From Verrucomicrobiota bacterium (GTDB lineage: Bacteria; Verrucomicrobiota; Verrucomicrobiia; Limisphaerales; JACRJY01), in NCBI GenBank assembly GCA_016235585.1, contig JACRJY010000017.1, positions 1 through 35,110 of the forward strand: a stretch of DNA of 35,110 bases, read 5' to 3'. This document shows, piece by piece, positions 7,489 to 14,891 of the stretch. Every line of letters begins with the position of its first letter. The stretch's first letter is position 1. The position numbers were made by a program, and so were the translations under genes. The notes beneath the pieces are model-generated. The model ran no database searches, was not told where the DNA came from, and saw only the letters and a program-made list of their open reading frames with translations.

Positions 7489-8619
7489 TCACGCCGCCTT
7501 CGGCAGATGCGCGCGGTAGCCCGTCGGCGATTCGCCGGTGATTCGCCGGAAAATGCGGTTGAAGTGCGTGAGCGACTGGAAGCCCACTTCGTAGGCGATT
7601 TCGCTGACGCGGAAATTCGGGTTGAGCAGATACTCCTTGGCCCGCTCGACGCGGAAGCGCGAGACGTATTCCGTGAAACCGAGGCCGGTGGCCTTTTTGA
7701 ACAGCTTGCAGATGTGCCAGAGGCTCGCGTGCGCGGCGGTGGCGGCGTCGGCCAGCGAGAGATCCTCCGTGTGCCGCTCGCGCACGAGGGCCATCACCCG
7801 CTCCACGCAGGGCGGCGTGGTGTTCTGCTGCTGCAGGACGAGCTGGTTGGACAGCGCGCCGAGCTGCTGCGCGAAGGTTTCCAGCAGCGTCATGATGCCG
7901 TCGTATTCCCGGCGCGCGATCACCGGCGTGGCAAAGAAGGCCGCGCGAATTTCTTCTGAATCCTCCTCGATACCCAGGCTGTGCAGCAGGGTTTCCACGC
8001 GGCTGAAGTCCCCCGGCTTCGGCGGGCGGCAAAACACCTGCCCCGTCACCAGAAAGCCGATAATCTGCCCGCCCGCCCGCACCGGGATGGCCGTCTCCGA
8101 AAGCCCGAACGGGCACGTCATCGTCCGCGCGCCGTCCCGGGCGGCGGCGCGCAGCTCCTGTTGAAACGTCAGCCAGGCCGCGCAGGCCTTGCTGTGCCGC
8201 GCCAGCACCGCGCCCAGGCGGCTCTGGTGGCGGTCGCGATGGTGCGGCAGTTGGAACGTCTCCACGGGCTGCAACGACAGCGGCAGTTTGACCGCGTTCC
8301 CAAACGCGCGGGAATAGTTGCGGAACAGTTCCGACGCCGCCAAAGTCTCGACCAGCCGCCGGCTTTTTTCCTCCGCGCCGTCCGGCGGGGCCACGGCCGG
8401 TCGGGCCGCCGTGCAACTGGCCTGGGCGATGGAGGTGAATCCCAGCACCCGGCTGGAGACGGTCTCCGTGCGATGCGGCTCCGCCTTGAGCTGCAGGCCG
8501 GCTCCATTCACTGTGAAGCGCGGCGGCGCGGCGGCGTGGCCGTTGGAAGTTTCGACCGGGCGGTTCCCGCGCAGGGTTCCGTTGGTGTGGCGGCGGAAGT
8601 CGTTCGATAAAATTTTCAT
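7489..8619 (-). CDS. PocR-domain AraC-family transcriptional regulator
   Basis: This 376-aa protein has a PocR-type sensory domain at about residues 92-250: RHSKACAAWLTFQQEL (C146), then TCPFGLSETAIPVRAGGQIIGFLVTGQVF (C169). The spaced cysteines and the 'GL.E.a.PV...G..iGfl..GQvf' pattern are typical of that domain. An AraC double helix-turn-helix occupies the last ~100 residues (SLADAATAAHASLWHICKLFKKATG, then VSEIAYEVGFQSLTHFNRIFRRITG). PocR domains sense small molecules; the ligand cannot be read from sequence. The first ~80 residues have no recognised domain. The start chosen is ATG 8619; there is no clear ribosome-binding site. It is divergent from the ExeA-like gene, with a palindrome between them. 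Confidence 0.92.
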   Translation of the reverse strand: MKILSNDFRRHTNGTLRGNRPVETSNGHAAAPPRFTVNGAGLQLKAEPHRTETVSSRVLGFTSIAQASCTAARPAVAPPDGAEEKSRRLVETLAASELFRNYSRAFGNAVKLPLSLQPVETFQLPHHRDRHQSRLGAVLARHSKACAAWLTFQQELRAAARDGARTMTCPFGLSETAIPVRAGGQIIGFLVTGQVFCRPPKPGDFSRVETLLHSLGIEEDSEEIRAAFFATPVIARREYDGIMTLLETFAQQLGALSNQLVLQQQNTTPPCVERVMALVRERHTEDLSLADAATAAHASLWHICKLFKKATGLGFTEYVSRFRVERAKEYLLNPNFRVSEIAYEVGFQSLTHFNRIFRRITGESPTGYRAHLPKAA

Positions 8620-8698
8620 GCGCGCAATAATTGGCGGCGGTGCGCCAACAAACAATCGGTGGACCGCCTGAAGTTCGCGGGCGCAAAACCATTATCCC

Positions 8699-8717
8699 GA
8701 TAGGGGATTCCCCTATC
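8699..8717. promoter_or_regulatory. Palindromic operator candidate in a divergent promoter region
   Basis: GATAGGGGATTCCCCTATC is a 9+9 bp perfect inverted repeat around one base. It is placed almost symmetrically, ~80 bp upstream of the PocR-AraC gene and ~76 bp upstream of the ExeA-like gene. Position and symmetry fit a dimeric regulator controlling one or both genes; the identity of the regulator is unknown. Confidence 0.5.
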
Positions 8718-8792
8718 CCGCGCCGGGGAAAGGTTCCCTGGCGCTCACCTTTTGCTTTTCCGCCGCGCCGGTTTGCGTTAAAGAAGCGTCCC

Positions 8793-9608
8793 GTGTATCT
8801 GGAATTTTACGGCCTCAACGAGCCGCCGTTCAACATCACGCCCAGCCCGCGCTTCCTGTTCTTCAGCGCGAAGCACCGCGAGGGGTTGAACCACCTGCTC
8901 TACGCCATCCGCGAGCGCAAGGGCTTCGCCCAGCTCACCGGCGAGGTCGGCGCGGGCAAGACCACCATCTGCCGCGCGTTGCTCGGCGAACTGGACGCGC
9001 ACTACGCCACCGCGCTCATCCTCAACCCCGCGCTCGACGCCAGCCAGCTCCTGCAGGCCATCGCCATCGAGTTCGGCCTGAACGTGCGCGGCAGGGATCG
9101 CCTCGACACCGTCGCAGCGCTCAACCAGTTCCTGCTCGACCAGCTCCAGAAGGGCCACGACGCCGTGCTGATCATTGACGAGGCGCAGAACCTCACGGAC
9201 GATTTGCTCGAACAAATCCGCCTCCTCTCCAACCTCGAGACCGACGACCGCAAGCTCCTGCAAATCGTCCTCATGGGCCAGCCGGAGCTGCGCGACCGGC
9301 TCAACGCCCACGGCCTGCGCCAGCTGCGGCAGCTCATCACCGTGCGCTTCCACCTCAACCCGCTCAACCGCGACGAGGTGGCCCGCTACATCCAGCACCG
9401 CCTCGAAGTCTCCGGCGGCAACGGCGCGCCCTGGTTCACGCGCGGCGCGATCTGGCGCATCCATCGCTACAGCGGCGGCATCCCGCGCCTCGTCAACGCC
9501 GTGTGCGACAAGTGCCTGCTCGCCGGCTTCGTGCAGCAGCGCGACGAAATCAATTTCTGGACCGTCGGCATGGCCATCCGTGAACTGGAAGGGGAAATCC
9601 AAGTATGA
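8793..9608 (+). CDS. ExeA/GspA-like AAA ATPase
   Basis: This 271-aa P-loop ATPase begins with the family signature VYLEFYGLNEPPFNITPSP and continues FFSAKHREGLNHLLYAI. Walker A is GEVGAGKTT (50-58), Walker B VLIIDEAQNL (~125-134), and arginine/sensor motifs follow (GQPELRDRL, RVHLNP-like FHLNPL, GGIPRLVN). ExeA/GspA ATPases work with GspB at the inner membrane to place type II secretin rings through the cell wall; related ATPases act in Tn7-like transposition and pilus systems. It is shorter than ExeA of Aeromonas because the C-terminal peptidoglycan-binding region is absent. GTG 8793 is chosen because the signature begins there; AAAGAAG lies ~7 bp upstream. It overlaps the GspB-like gene by 4 bp. 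Confidence 0.9.
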   Translation: MYLEFYGLNEPPFNITPSPRFLFFSAKHREGLNHLLYAIRERKGFAQLTGEVGAGKTTICRALLGELDAHYATALILNPALDASQLLQAIAIEFGLNVRGRDRLDTVAALNQFLLDQLQKGHDAVLIIDEAQNLTDDLLEQIRLLSNLETDDRKLLQIVLMGQPELRDRLNAHGLRQLRQLITVRFHLNPLNRDEVARYIQHRLEVSGGNGAPWFTRGAIWRIHRYSGGIPRLVNAVCDKCLLAGFVQQRDEINFWTVGMAIRELEGEIQV

Positions 9609-10441
9609 GCCTCATCAACGACGCGCTCAAACGGGCGAACCAGACCCCGCCGGGCAAATCGTCCGCGCCGCGCCCGCCGCTCCCGCCCGCCGCCGAAAGC
9701 CATCCCGGCAAACCGCCCCTGTTTTTTTTCGCCGCCAGTGCGGTCGTCGTGATTCTGCTCGGGGTGGGCGGGTGGCTCGTGTGGACGGGGGCTTTTGGAA
9801 AACCAAAAAGCGCACCTGCGGTTCCCGCTGCCACCGCGCTGGATGAGCCGCATCTGAAAACGCCGCCCGCCGCCAACTCTGAAATACCGCCCGCGCCCAA
9901 GATGCCGTCGGCGGGCGGGCGGCTTCCCGTCGCGCCCGCCAAGTCCACGGCTTCCGCCGCGCTTTCCAAACTGACCGCGCAGGCCGAGGTGGAGGCGATG
10001 GAGAGAAAAATATTCAGCCATGCCGGGGCCAGGCCCGCACCGCCCGCACCCGTCCAGAAACCGGCTCCCGCCCCGCCAGTGCCCGCCGCGCCACCCATGC
10101 TGGCGGAGACAAAACCAATGGCGTCCGCCCCCGTCCCTGCGCCCGCGCCAGTTCCACCCGTCGCGGCAAAAATTGAAACCGTCGCGCCCGCGCCGCCGCC
10201 AGTTGCCGCCCCGGCTCCCGCCCCGCCTGCTGCCGCCGTTCCCCCGCCGCCCGCGCCGCCGCCGTTTCCCGCGCTCAAGCTGCGCGGCATTTTTTACCGG
10301 CGCACCAACCCCACCGCGCTCATCAACGGCGAGACCGTTGCCGAGGGCGAAACGGTGGACGACGCGAAGGTCGTCAAGATTGACCGCGAGTCCGTCACCG
10401 TCGAATGGCGCGGCCAGTCGCGCGTGCTCCGCCTGCCATGA
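9605..10441 (+). CDS. GspB-like inner-membrane protein with Pro/Ala-rich linker
   Basis: This 278-aa protein opens with MSLINDALKRAN, the N-terminal signature of GspB/ExeB-like proteins. A single transmembrane segment follows at ~39-61 (LFFFAASAVVVILLGVGGWLVW). Then comes a long low-complexity Pro/Ala linker (~65-220), able to span the periplasm, and a small beta-rich C-terminal domain (LKLRGIFYRRTNPTALINGE...), which matches the GspB C-terminal fold related to GspC HR domains. With the ExeA-like ATPase it should form the AB complex that assists secretin assembly. It starts inside the ExeA stop (ATGA) and ends inside the start of the rRNA-modification fusion (ATGA). No other type II secretion gene is in the window. 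Confidence 0.85.
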   Translation: MSLINDALKRANQTPPGKSSAPRPPLPPAAESHPGKPPLFFFAASAVVVILLGVGGWLVWTGAFGKPKSAPAVPAATALDEPHLKTPPAANSEIPPAPKMPSAGGRLPVAPAKSTASAALSKLTAQAEVEAMERKIFSHAGARPAPPAPVQKPAPAPPVPAAPPMLAETKPMASAPVPAPAPVPPVAAKIETVAPAPPPVAAPAPAPPAAAVPPPPAPPPFPALKLRGIFYRRTNPTALINGETVAEGETVDDAKVVKIDRESVTVEWRGQSRVLRLP

Positions 10442-12078
10442 GCGCGGACGCCGGCCCCGCCGCGCCGCCGTGCGTCCTCTTCGAGGATGAGCACTTGCTC
10501 GTGGTGAACAAGCCGGCGGGCGTGAACACCCACGCCCCCGCGCCGTTTGCCGGCGAGGGGATTTACGACTGGCTGCGCCACCGCGAGCCGCGCTGGGCCG
10601 GCCTCGCGATCATTCACCGGCTCGACAAGGAAACCTCCGGCGTGCTGGTGTTCGGCAAAACCCCGCTGGCCAACCGCTCGCTCACGGAACAGTTCACCCG
10701 GCGCGCCGTCCGCAAAAAATATCTTCTGCTCACCGACCGCCCGGTGCCCGGCAAACCGTTCACGGTGAAATCCAATCTCATCCGCAGCGGCGAAAAATAC
10801 GCGAGTCAGCGCGGCGGAACCAGCGGCGAGGCGGCGGAGACGCGGTTCCTCGTTTTGAATTCATCCTTCATCCTTCATCCTTCATCCTTCAGCTTGGTGG
10901 AGGCCGAGCCGCTCACGGGCCGCACGCACCAGATTCGCGTCCATGCGGCGGAGAGCGGCTTTCCGATTCTCGGCGACACGCTTTACGGCGGCACGGGGGC
11001 GGCGCGCGTCTGCCTGCACGCGGCGGAACTGCGGTTCAAACATCCGGCGACACAGGCGGAAATTATTTTTTCCGCCCCGGCGGATTTCACCGCCGACGCG
11101 CGGCTCGCCCTGCGCGCGGCCTTCATCGCCGACGGAGAGCCCAATGCCTGCCGCCTGATTCACGGCGCGGCGGACGGCTGGCCCGGCTGGCACGTCGAGC
11201 GGCTCGGTGATTTTCTGCTGTCGCAGGGCGAAGCGGAATTGATTCCCAAACAACGGCAGACACTCGAAGAACTGGCGCGCTCATTTCGAGCGCGCGGCGT
11301 GTATCACAAAATCCTCAACCGCCAGATCCGCCGCGCGGCGGCGGCGGAAAACTCCCCGCAGTTCGTCTTCGGCGAGCCGGCGCCGGAGGCGTTTTTGATT
11401 CGCGAGAACGGCGTGCAGTTCGAGTTGAGTTTCGGCGAGGGCTATTCCGTCGGCCTGTTCCTCGACCAGCGCGACAACCGCCGGCGCCTGCTGACCGGCC
11501 ACATCGCGGCGGATTTCCCGCTGCTCAATTCAAAACTCAAAACTCAAAACTCAAAATTGGAAGTGTTGAACGTCTTCGCCTACACCTGCGGCTTCTCGGC
11601 CTGCGCCGCGCGGGCGGGCGCGCGGGCGACGAGCCTCGATCTCTCGAAAAAATATCTGGAATGGGGCAGGCGCAATTTCGCGCTGAACGGCCTCGACTCG
11701 GCGGCGCACGACTTCATCTTCGGCGACGCCTTTGACTGGATGAAGCGGCTGGCGAAGAAGGGCCGCGCGTTCGACGCCGTGATTCTCGACCCGCCGACCT
11801 TCTCGCAGTCGAAGGCGGGCGGCGCGTTCCGCGCGGAGAAGGATTTTGGCCGGCTCGTGAACGCCGCGCTGCCGCTGGTGAAGCCGGGCGGCGTGCTGTT
11901 CGCCTCGACGAACGCGGCGGGGCTGCCGCCGGAAAATTTTTTGGGAACGATTTCCCGCGCCGTGGCGGACACAGGCCGGAAAATTACGCAGCAGCATTAC
12001 GCGCCGCAGCCGCCGGATTTCCCCATCACTCGCGCGGAGCCGGGCTACTTGAAGACCGTCTGGCTGCGGGTGGCGTGA
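10438..12078 (+). CDS. RluA-family pseudouridine synthase fused to RlmI-like SAM methyltransferase
   Basis: This 546-aa protein combines two rRNA-modifying modules. Residues ~10-225 are a RluA-family pseudouridine synthase: VVNKPAGVNTH, catalytic D63 in HRLDKETSG, and GRTHQIRVHA (161-170). Residues ~235-546 are a class I methyltransferase of the RlmI/YccW type: GLFLDQRDNRR (339-349), the SAM-binding strand VLNVFAYTCGFS (377-388), acidic LDLS, and the catalytic DPPTFSQ (451-457). The RlmI PUA domain appears to be missing, replaced by the synthase. Two heptamer repeat arrays are translated in frame, at residues ~142-152 and ~364-374; both sit between conserved motifs, so activity may survive. 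The RNA targets are not predictable. The start overlaps the GspB-like stop by 4 bp. Confidence 0.88.
   Translation: MSADAGPAAPPCVLFEDEHLLVVNKPAGVNTHAPAPFAGEGIYDWLRHREPRWAGLAIIHRLDKETSGVLVFGKTPLANRSLTEQFTRRAVRKKYLLLTDRPVPGKPFTVKSNLIRSGEKYASQRGGTSGEAAETRFLVLNSSFILHPSSFSLVEAEPLTGRTHQIRVHAAESGFPILGDTLYGGTGAARVCLHAAELRFKHPATQAEIIFSAPADFTADARLALRAAFIADGEPNACRLIHGAADGWPGWHVERLGDFLLSQGEAELIPKQRQTLEELARSFRARGVYHKILNRQIRRAAAAENSPQFVFGEPAPEAFLIRENGVQFELSFGEGYSVGLFLDQRDNRRRLLTGHIAADFPLLNSKLKTQNSKLEVLNVFAYTCGFSACAARAGARATSLDLSKKYLEWGRRNFALNGLDSAAHDFIFGDAFDWMKRLAKKGRAFDAVILDPPTFSQSKAGGAFRAEKDFGRLVNAALPLVKPGGVLFASTNAAGLPPENFLGTISRAVADTGRKITQQHYAPQPPDFPITRAEPGYLKTVWLRVA
10861..10891. repeat. Heptamer tandem repeat (TCATCCT)4 inside the RluA domain
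   Basis: Four perfect copies of TCATCCT plus TCA follow GAAT. The array is read in frame as SFILHPSSFS and interrupts the synthase between the central core and the GRTHQIR motif. Perfect identity of all units suggests recent or ongoing expansion. Confidence 0.9.
11527..11558. repeat. Heptamer tandem repeat (CAAAACT)n inside the methyltransferase domain
   Basis: AATT is followed by three copies of CAAAACT and a fourth ending CAAAATT. It is read as NSKLKTQNSKLE just before the SAM-binding motif. The same array, inverted, occurs at 28715-28747 in another gene, and its translation there is nearly identical. Confidence 0.9.
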
Positions 12079-12082
12079 GCAG

Positions 12083-12215
12083 AACCACGGAACACACGGA
12101 AAAGGCGCGGAGTTGGAAGTAAAACCGCTCTGGAATTGAATTGTTTCGGCCAGCCAATCTTCCTTTGCACCGCCGCGAAAGTTTCTCTTCCGCGTCTTCC
12201 GTGTGTTCGGTGGTT
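12083..12215. repeat. Inverted-repeat element between convergent genes
   Basis: The arms AACCACGGAACACACGGAA (from 12083) and its near-complement ending at 12215 (TTCCGTGTGTTCGGTGGTT) enclose ~80 bp. Arms also share a GCGCGGA/TCCGCGT extension. It fills almost all of the gap between the plus-strand fusion gene and the minus-strand Ig protein, so it may also serve as a two-way terminator. The internal AAACCGCTCT (12122-12131) matches the terminal repeat of the element at 26390-26562. Confidence 0.7.
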
Positions 12216-12226
12216 GAAATTTCCGG

Positions 12227-14785
12227 CTACCGCTCGATGACGCGGTAGAAGCGCAGCAGGTTGTTCGTCGCCTCCGAGTCCTCCAGCAGGAACCAGCCGT
12301 TGGTCAGCGTGAGCGGGCGCGGGAGCACCTGCCAGTTGGTCGTGTCCAGGCCGGTCTCGGTCTCCACCACGAAATTCGCCGGGGCCGCCAGCGCCATGCT
12401 GCCGCCGTCCTCGTCGCCGAAGAGCACGCGCACGCGCCCGTCGGGCAGGCGGCTGGCCTGCCAGATGCGCTGGGCGACCGTGACGCGCAGCGTGAAGTTG
12501 GTCGTGACCGTGCCGGCGGAGTTCGTCACCACCACGTCGAAGCCGCCGCCCGCCGCGCGGTTGGTGAGGCTGGTGAGCAGCAGGGTCGTGTTGGTTTCAT
12601 TCGGCAGCGCGACGCCGCTTTTGCGCCACTGGATTCCCGGCGGCGGCGCGCCGGTGGCGGTGATGGAGAAGGACGCCGTTCCGCCCGCCATCACGACCTG
12701 GTTGGTGGGCGCGATCACGATGACCGGCGGCGTGGAGGCGTTCACCGTGAGCACGGCGGGCGGCGCGCTGGTCACGCTGCCGTTGGCGTTGGCAACCACC
12801 ACGTCGTAGCTGCCGGCGTTGGTGGACTGGACATTGTTCAGCGTGAGCGTCGCGCTGGTCGCGCCGCTGATGTTCGCGCCGCCCTTGCGCCATTGGTAGG
12901 TCGGCGCAGGCGAGGCGACGGCGGCGACGGTGAACACGGCGGTGCCGCCGACGGTGACGGTCTGGCTTGCCGGCGCGGCGGTGATCGTCGGCGGCCCCTG
13001 CACGGTGAGGGAGACGACGGTGCTGCTGGCGGAGCCGACGGAGTTGGTGACAAAGAGGTAATAGTCTCCCGCGTTCGTGGCAACGATGGCTTCAAAATAC
13101 AGGGTCGTAAAATTCTCGCCCGGCAGATCAATGAAATTTGTCTGGCCCAGCGGACGGAAGCGCCACTGGTGAACCAAGGGGGCCGACCCTTGAGTGAACG
13201 CATCGAAGAAAATTTCCGCCCCGAGGGCGGCGGTCTGGCTCACCGGCTGGGGGTTGATACTCGGTGGAGTAAGCACCGTGAGCACGGCGGGCGGCGCGCT
13301 GGTGACGCTGCCGGCGGGGTTGGCGACGACCACGGTGTAATTGCCGGCGTTGCCGTTCTGGACGTTGTTGATCGTGAGCGTGTCGCCGGTTGCGCCGCCG
13401 ACATTCACCCCGTTCCGCCGCCATTGATACGTTGGCGCGGGCGTGCCCGTGGCCACCACGGCGAAATTCGCCGTGCCGCCGACGGCGACGGACTGGTTCA
13501 CCGGCCCGGAGGTGATGACGGGAACCGTCATGATGGTGAGCACGGCGGGCGGCGAACTGGTCACGGCCCCGTAGATGTTCGTGACGACGACGACGTAGCT
13601 GCCCGCGCTGGCAAACTGCACGTTGGTGAGGCCGAGCGTGGCGTTCGTCGCGTTGGGCAGGTTCGTGCCGTCCTTGCGCCACTGGTAGCCGGGGGCGGGC
13701 GAGCTCAAGGCGGTGACGGAGAAATTCGTCGTCACGCCGGCAAGGACGGTGAGGTTCGTGGGCGGCACGGTGATTTGCGGCGGGCCTTGCACGGTGAGCG
13801 TCACGACGCTGCTGGTGGCGCTGCCGGCGAAGTTCGCGAGCACCGCGCTGTAGCTCCCGGCGTCGGTCTGCTGGACGTTGGGAAGGGAGAGCGGGTTGCT
13901 CGTTGCGCCGGGAATGTTCACGCCGCCCTTGCGCCATTGCACGCTGGGCGGGGGCACGCCGGTGGAGTTGAACGAGAACATCGCCGTCGCGCCCACGGCG
14001 ACGGTCTGGCTGACGGGCTGCTGCGTGAAGGACGGCGGCATGGACACCGTGAGCGTCGCCACCTGGCTCGTGACCCACGCGAGCGAGTTGCTGACAATCA
14101 CGTCGTAGCTGCCCGCATTGGTGAGGACGAGGTTGTTGAGCGTGAGCGTGGGACTGTTGTTGCCGGCGAGCACGCCGCCATCCTTGCGCCAGCGGTAGGT
14201 GAGCGGCGTGTTGCCGGTCACCGTCACGGTGAAGGACGCGCTGCCACCGACGATGCCCTCCGTGCTTTGGATATCTGACGTGATGACCGGCGAACCCGGC
14301 GGGTTGTTGACGTTGATGGTCAGATTGGCGGTAATACCGTCATAGATTTCGTTCGTGGCCAGCAATGTGATTGGGGAATACACCCCTGACACTGTGGGCA
14401 CTCCACTGATGACGCCGGTGTTGGTGTTTATCGTGATCCCCGGCGGCAGCGGATTGGCCACGAATCTGTAGTGATATCCATCTAAATAGTCGGGCGGAGT
14501 GCCGGGCGCTGGATCGGTCGTAATCCGATACGTGAATGACTGTCCGCGCGTGGCGTTAGTAACTGCGCCGCTGGTAATCCTAGGGCCGGTCGCGCCGGCA
14601 ATCGCATGAAAGCCAAACAGCGCCACCGCGCCGCAGGCCCATTTCATGACCAGCGCCCAGCCGGTGGAACCCTGCGCGGCGGGCAGCACCGCGCGGCAGA
14701 GCGGCGCGACCTGTAGCGCCAGCGCCAGCAGCAGCGAGGCGGCGCGGGCGGTTTGCGCGAGTTGTGCGAGTCGAAACATGGTCAT
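12227..14785 (-). CDS. Large exported protein with seven Ig-like domains
   Basis: The protein is 852 aa. Two hydrophobic segments (about residues 14-33 and 42-65) provide export and possibly anchoring. A putative Ig (He_PIG) domain with LPPGITINTNTGVISGVPT lies at ~67-160. Seven Ig-like repeats of ~80-90 residues follow (~164-770), each with a tryptophan core (YRWRKDG, VQWRKGG, YQWRRNG) and a DAGSY/NAGNY-V-V strand. The sixth is divergent (HQWRFRPLGQTN). The last ~80 residues form a terminal module (LPDGRVRVLFGDEDG ... FYRVIER), possibly for surface targeting. Such proteins are typical adhesins or surface structural proteins of Verrucomicrobiota. ATG 14785 is chosen (ATG 14779 also possible); upstream extension loses protein character. 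It faces the fusion gene. Confidence 0.85.
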   Translation of the reverse strand: MTMFRLAQLAQTARAASLLLALALQVAPLCRAVLPAAQGSTGWALVMKWACGAVALFGFHAIAGATGPRITSGAVTNATRGQSFTYRITTDPAPGTPPDYLDGYHYRFVANPLPPGITINTNTGVISGVPTVSGVYSPITLLATNEIYDGITANLTINVNNPPGSPVITSDIQSTEGIVGGSASFTVTVTGNTPLTYRWRKDGGVLAGNNSPTLTLNNLVLTNAGSYDVIVSNSLAWVTSQVATLTVSMPPSFTQQPVSQTVAVGATAMFSFNSTGVPPPSVQWRKGGVNIPGATSNPLSLPNVQQTDAGSYSAVLANFAGSATSSVVTLTVQGPPQITVPPTNLTVLAGVTTNFSVTALSSPAPGYQWRKDGTNLPNATNATLGLTNVQFASAGSYVVVVTNIYGAVTSSPPAVLTIMTVPVITSGPVNQSVAVGGTANFAVVATGTPAPTYQWRRNGVNVGGATGDTLTINNVQNGNAGNYTVVVANPAGSVTSAPPAVLTVLTPPSINPQPVSQTAALGAEIFFDAFTQGSAPLVHQWRFRPLGQTNFIDLPGENFTTLYFEAIVATNAGDYYLFVTNSVGSASSTVVSLTVQGPPTITAAPASQTVTVGGTAVFTVAAVASPAPTYQWRKGGANISGATSATLTLNNVQSTNAGSYDVVVANANGSVTSAPPAVLTVNASTPPVIVIAPTNQVVMAGGTASFSITATGAPPPGIQWRKSGVALPNETNTTLLLTSLTNRAAGGGFDVVVTNSAGTVTTNFTLRVTVAQRIWQASRLPDGRVRVLFGDEDGGSMALAAPANFVVETETGLDTTNWQVLPRPLTLTNGWFLLEDSEATNNLLRFYRVIER

Positions 14786-14891
14786 CCGCACGCCAAGGAG
14801 CTGAAACAGCTCAACTCCAGCGTGCTTGGGCCAACAGTAAGCCCAAACCGGCGGGATTTCCAAGCTTGTTTTGGAATGAGCTGTCCACCAG

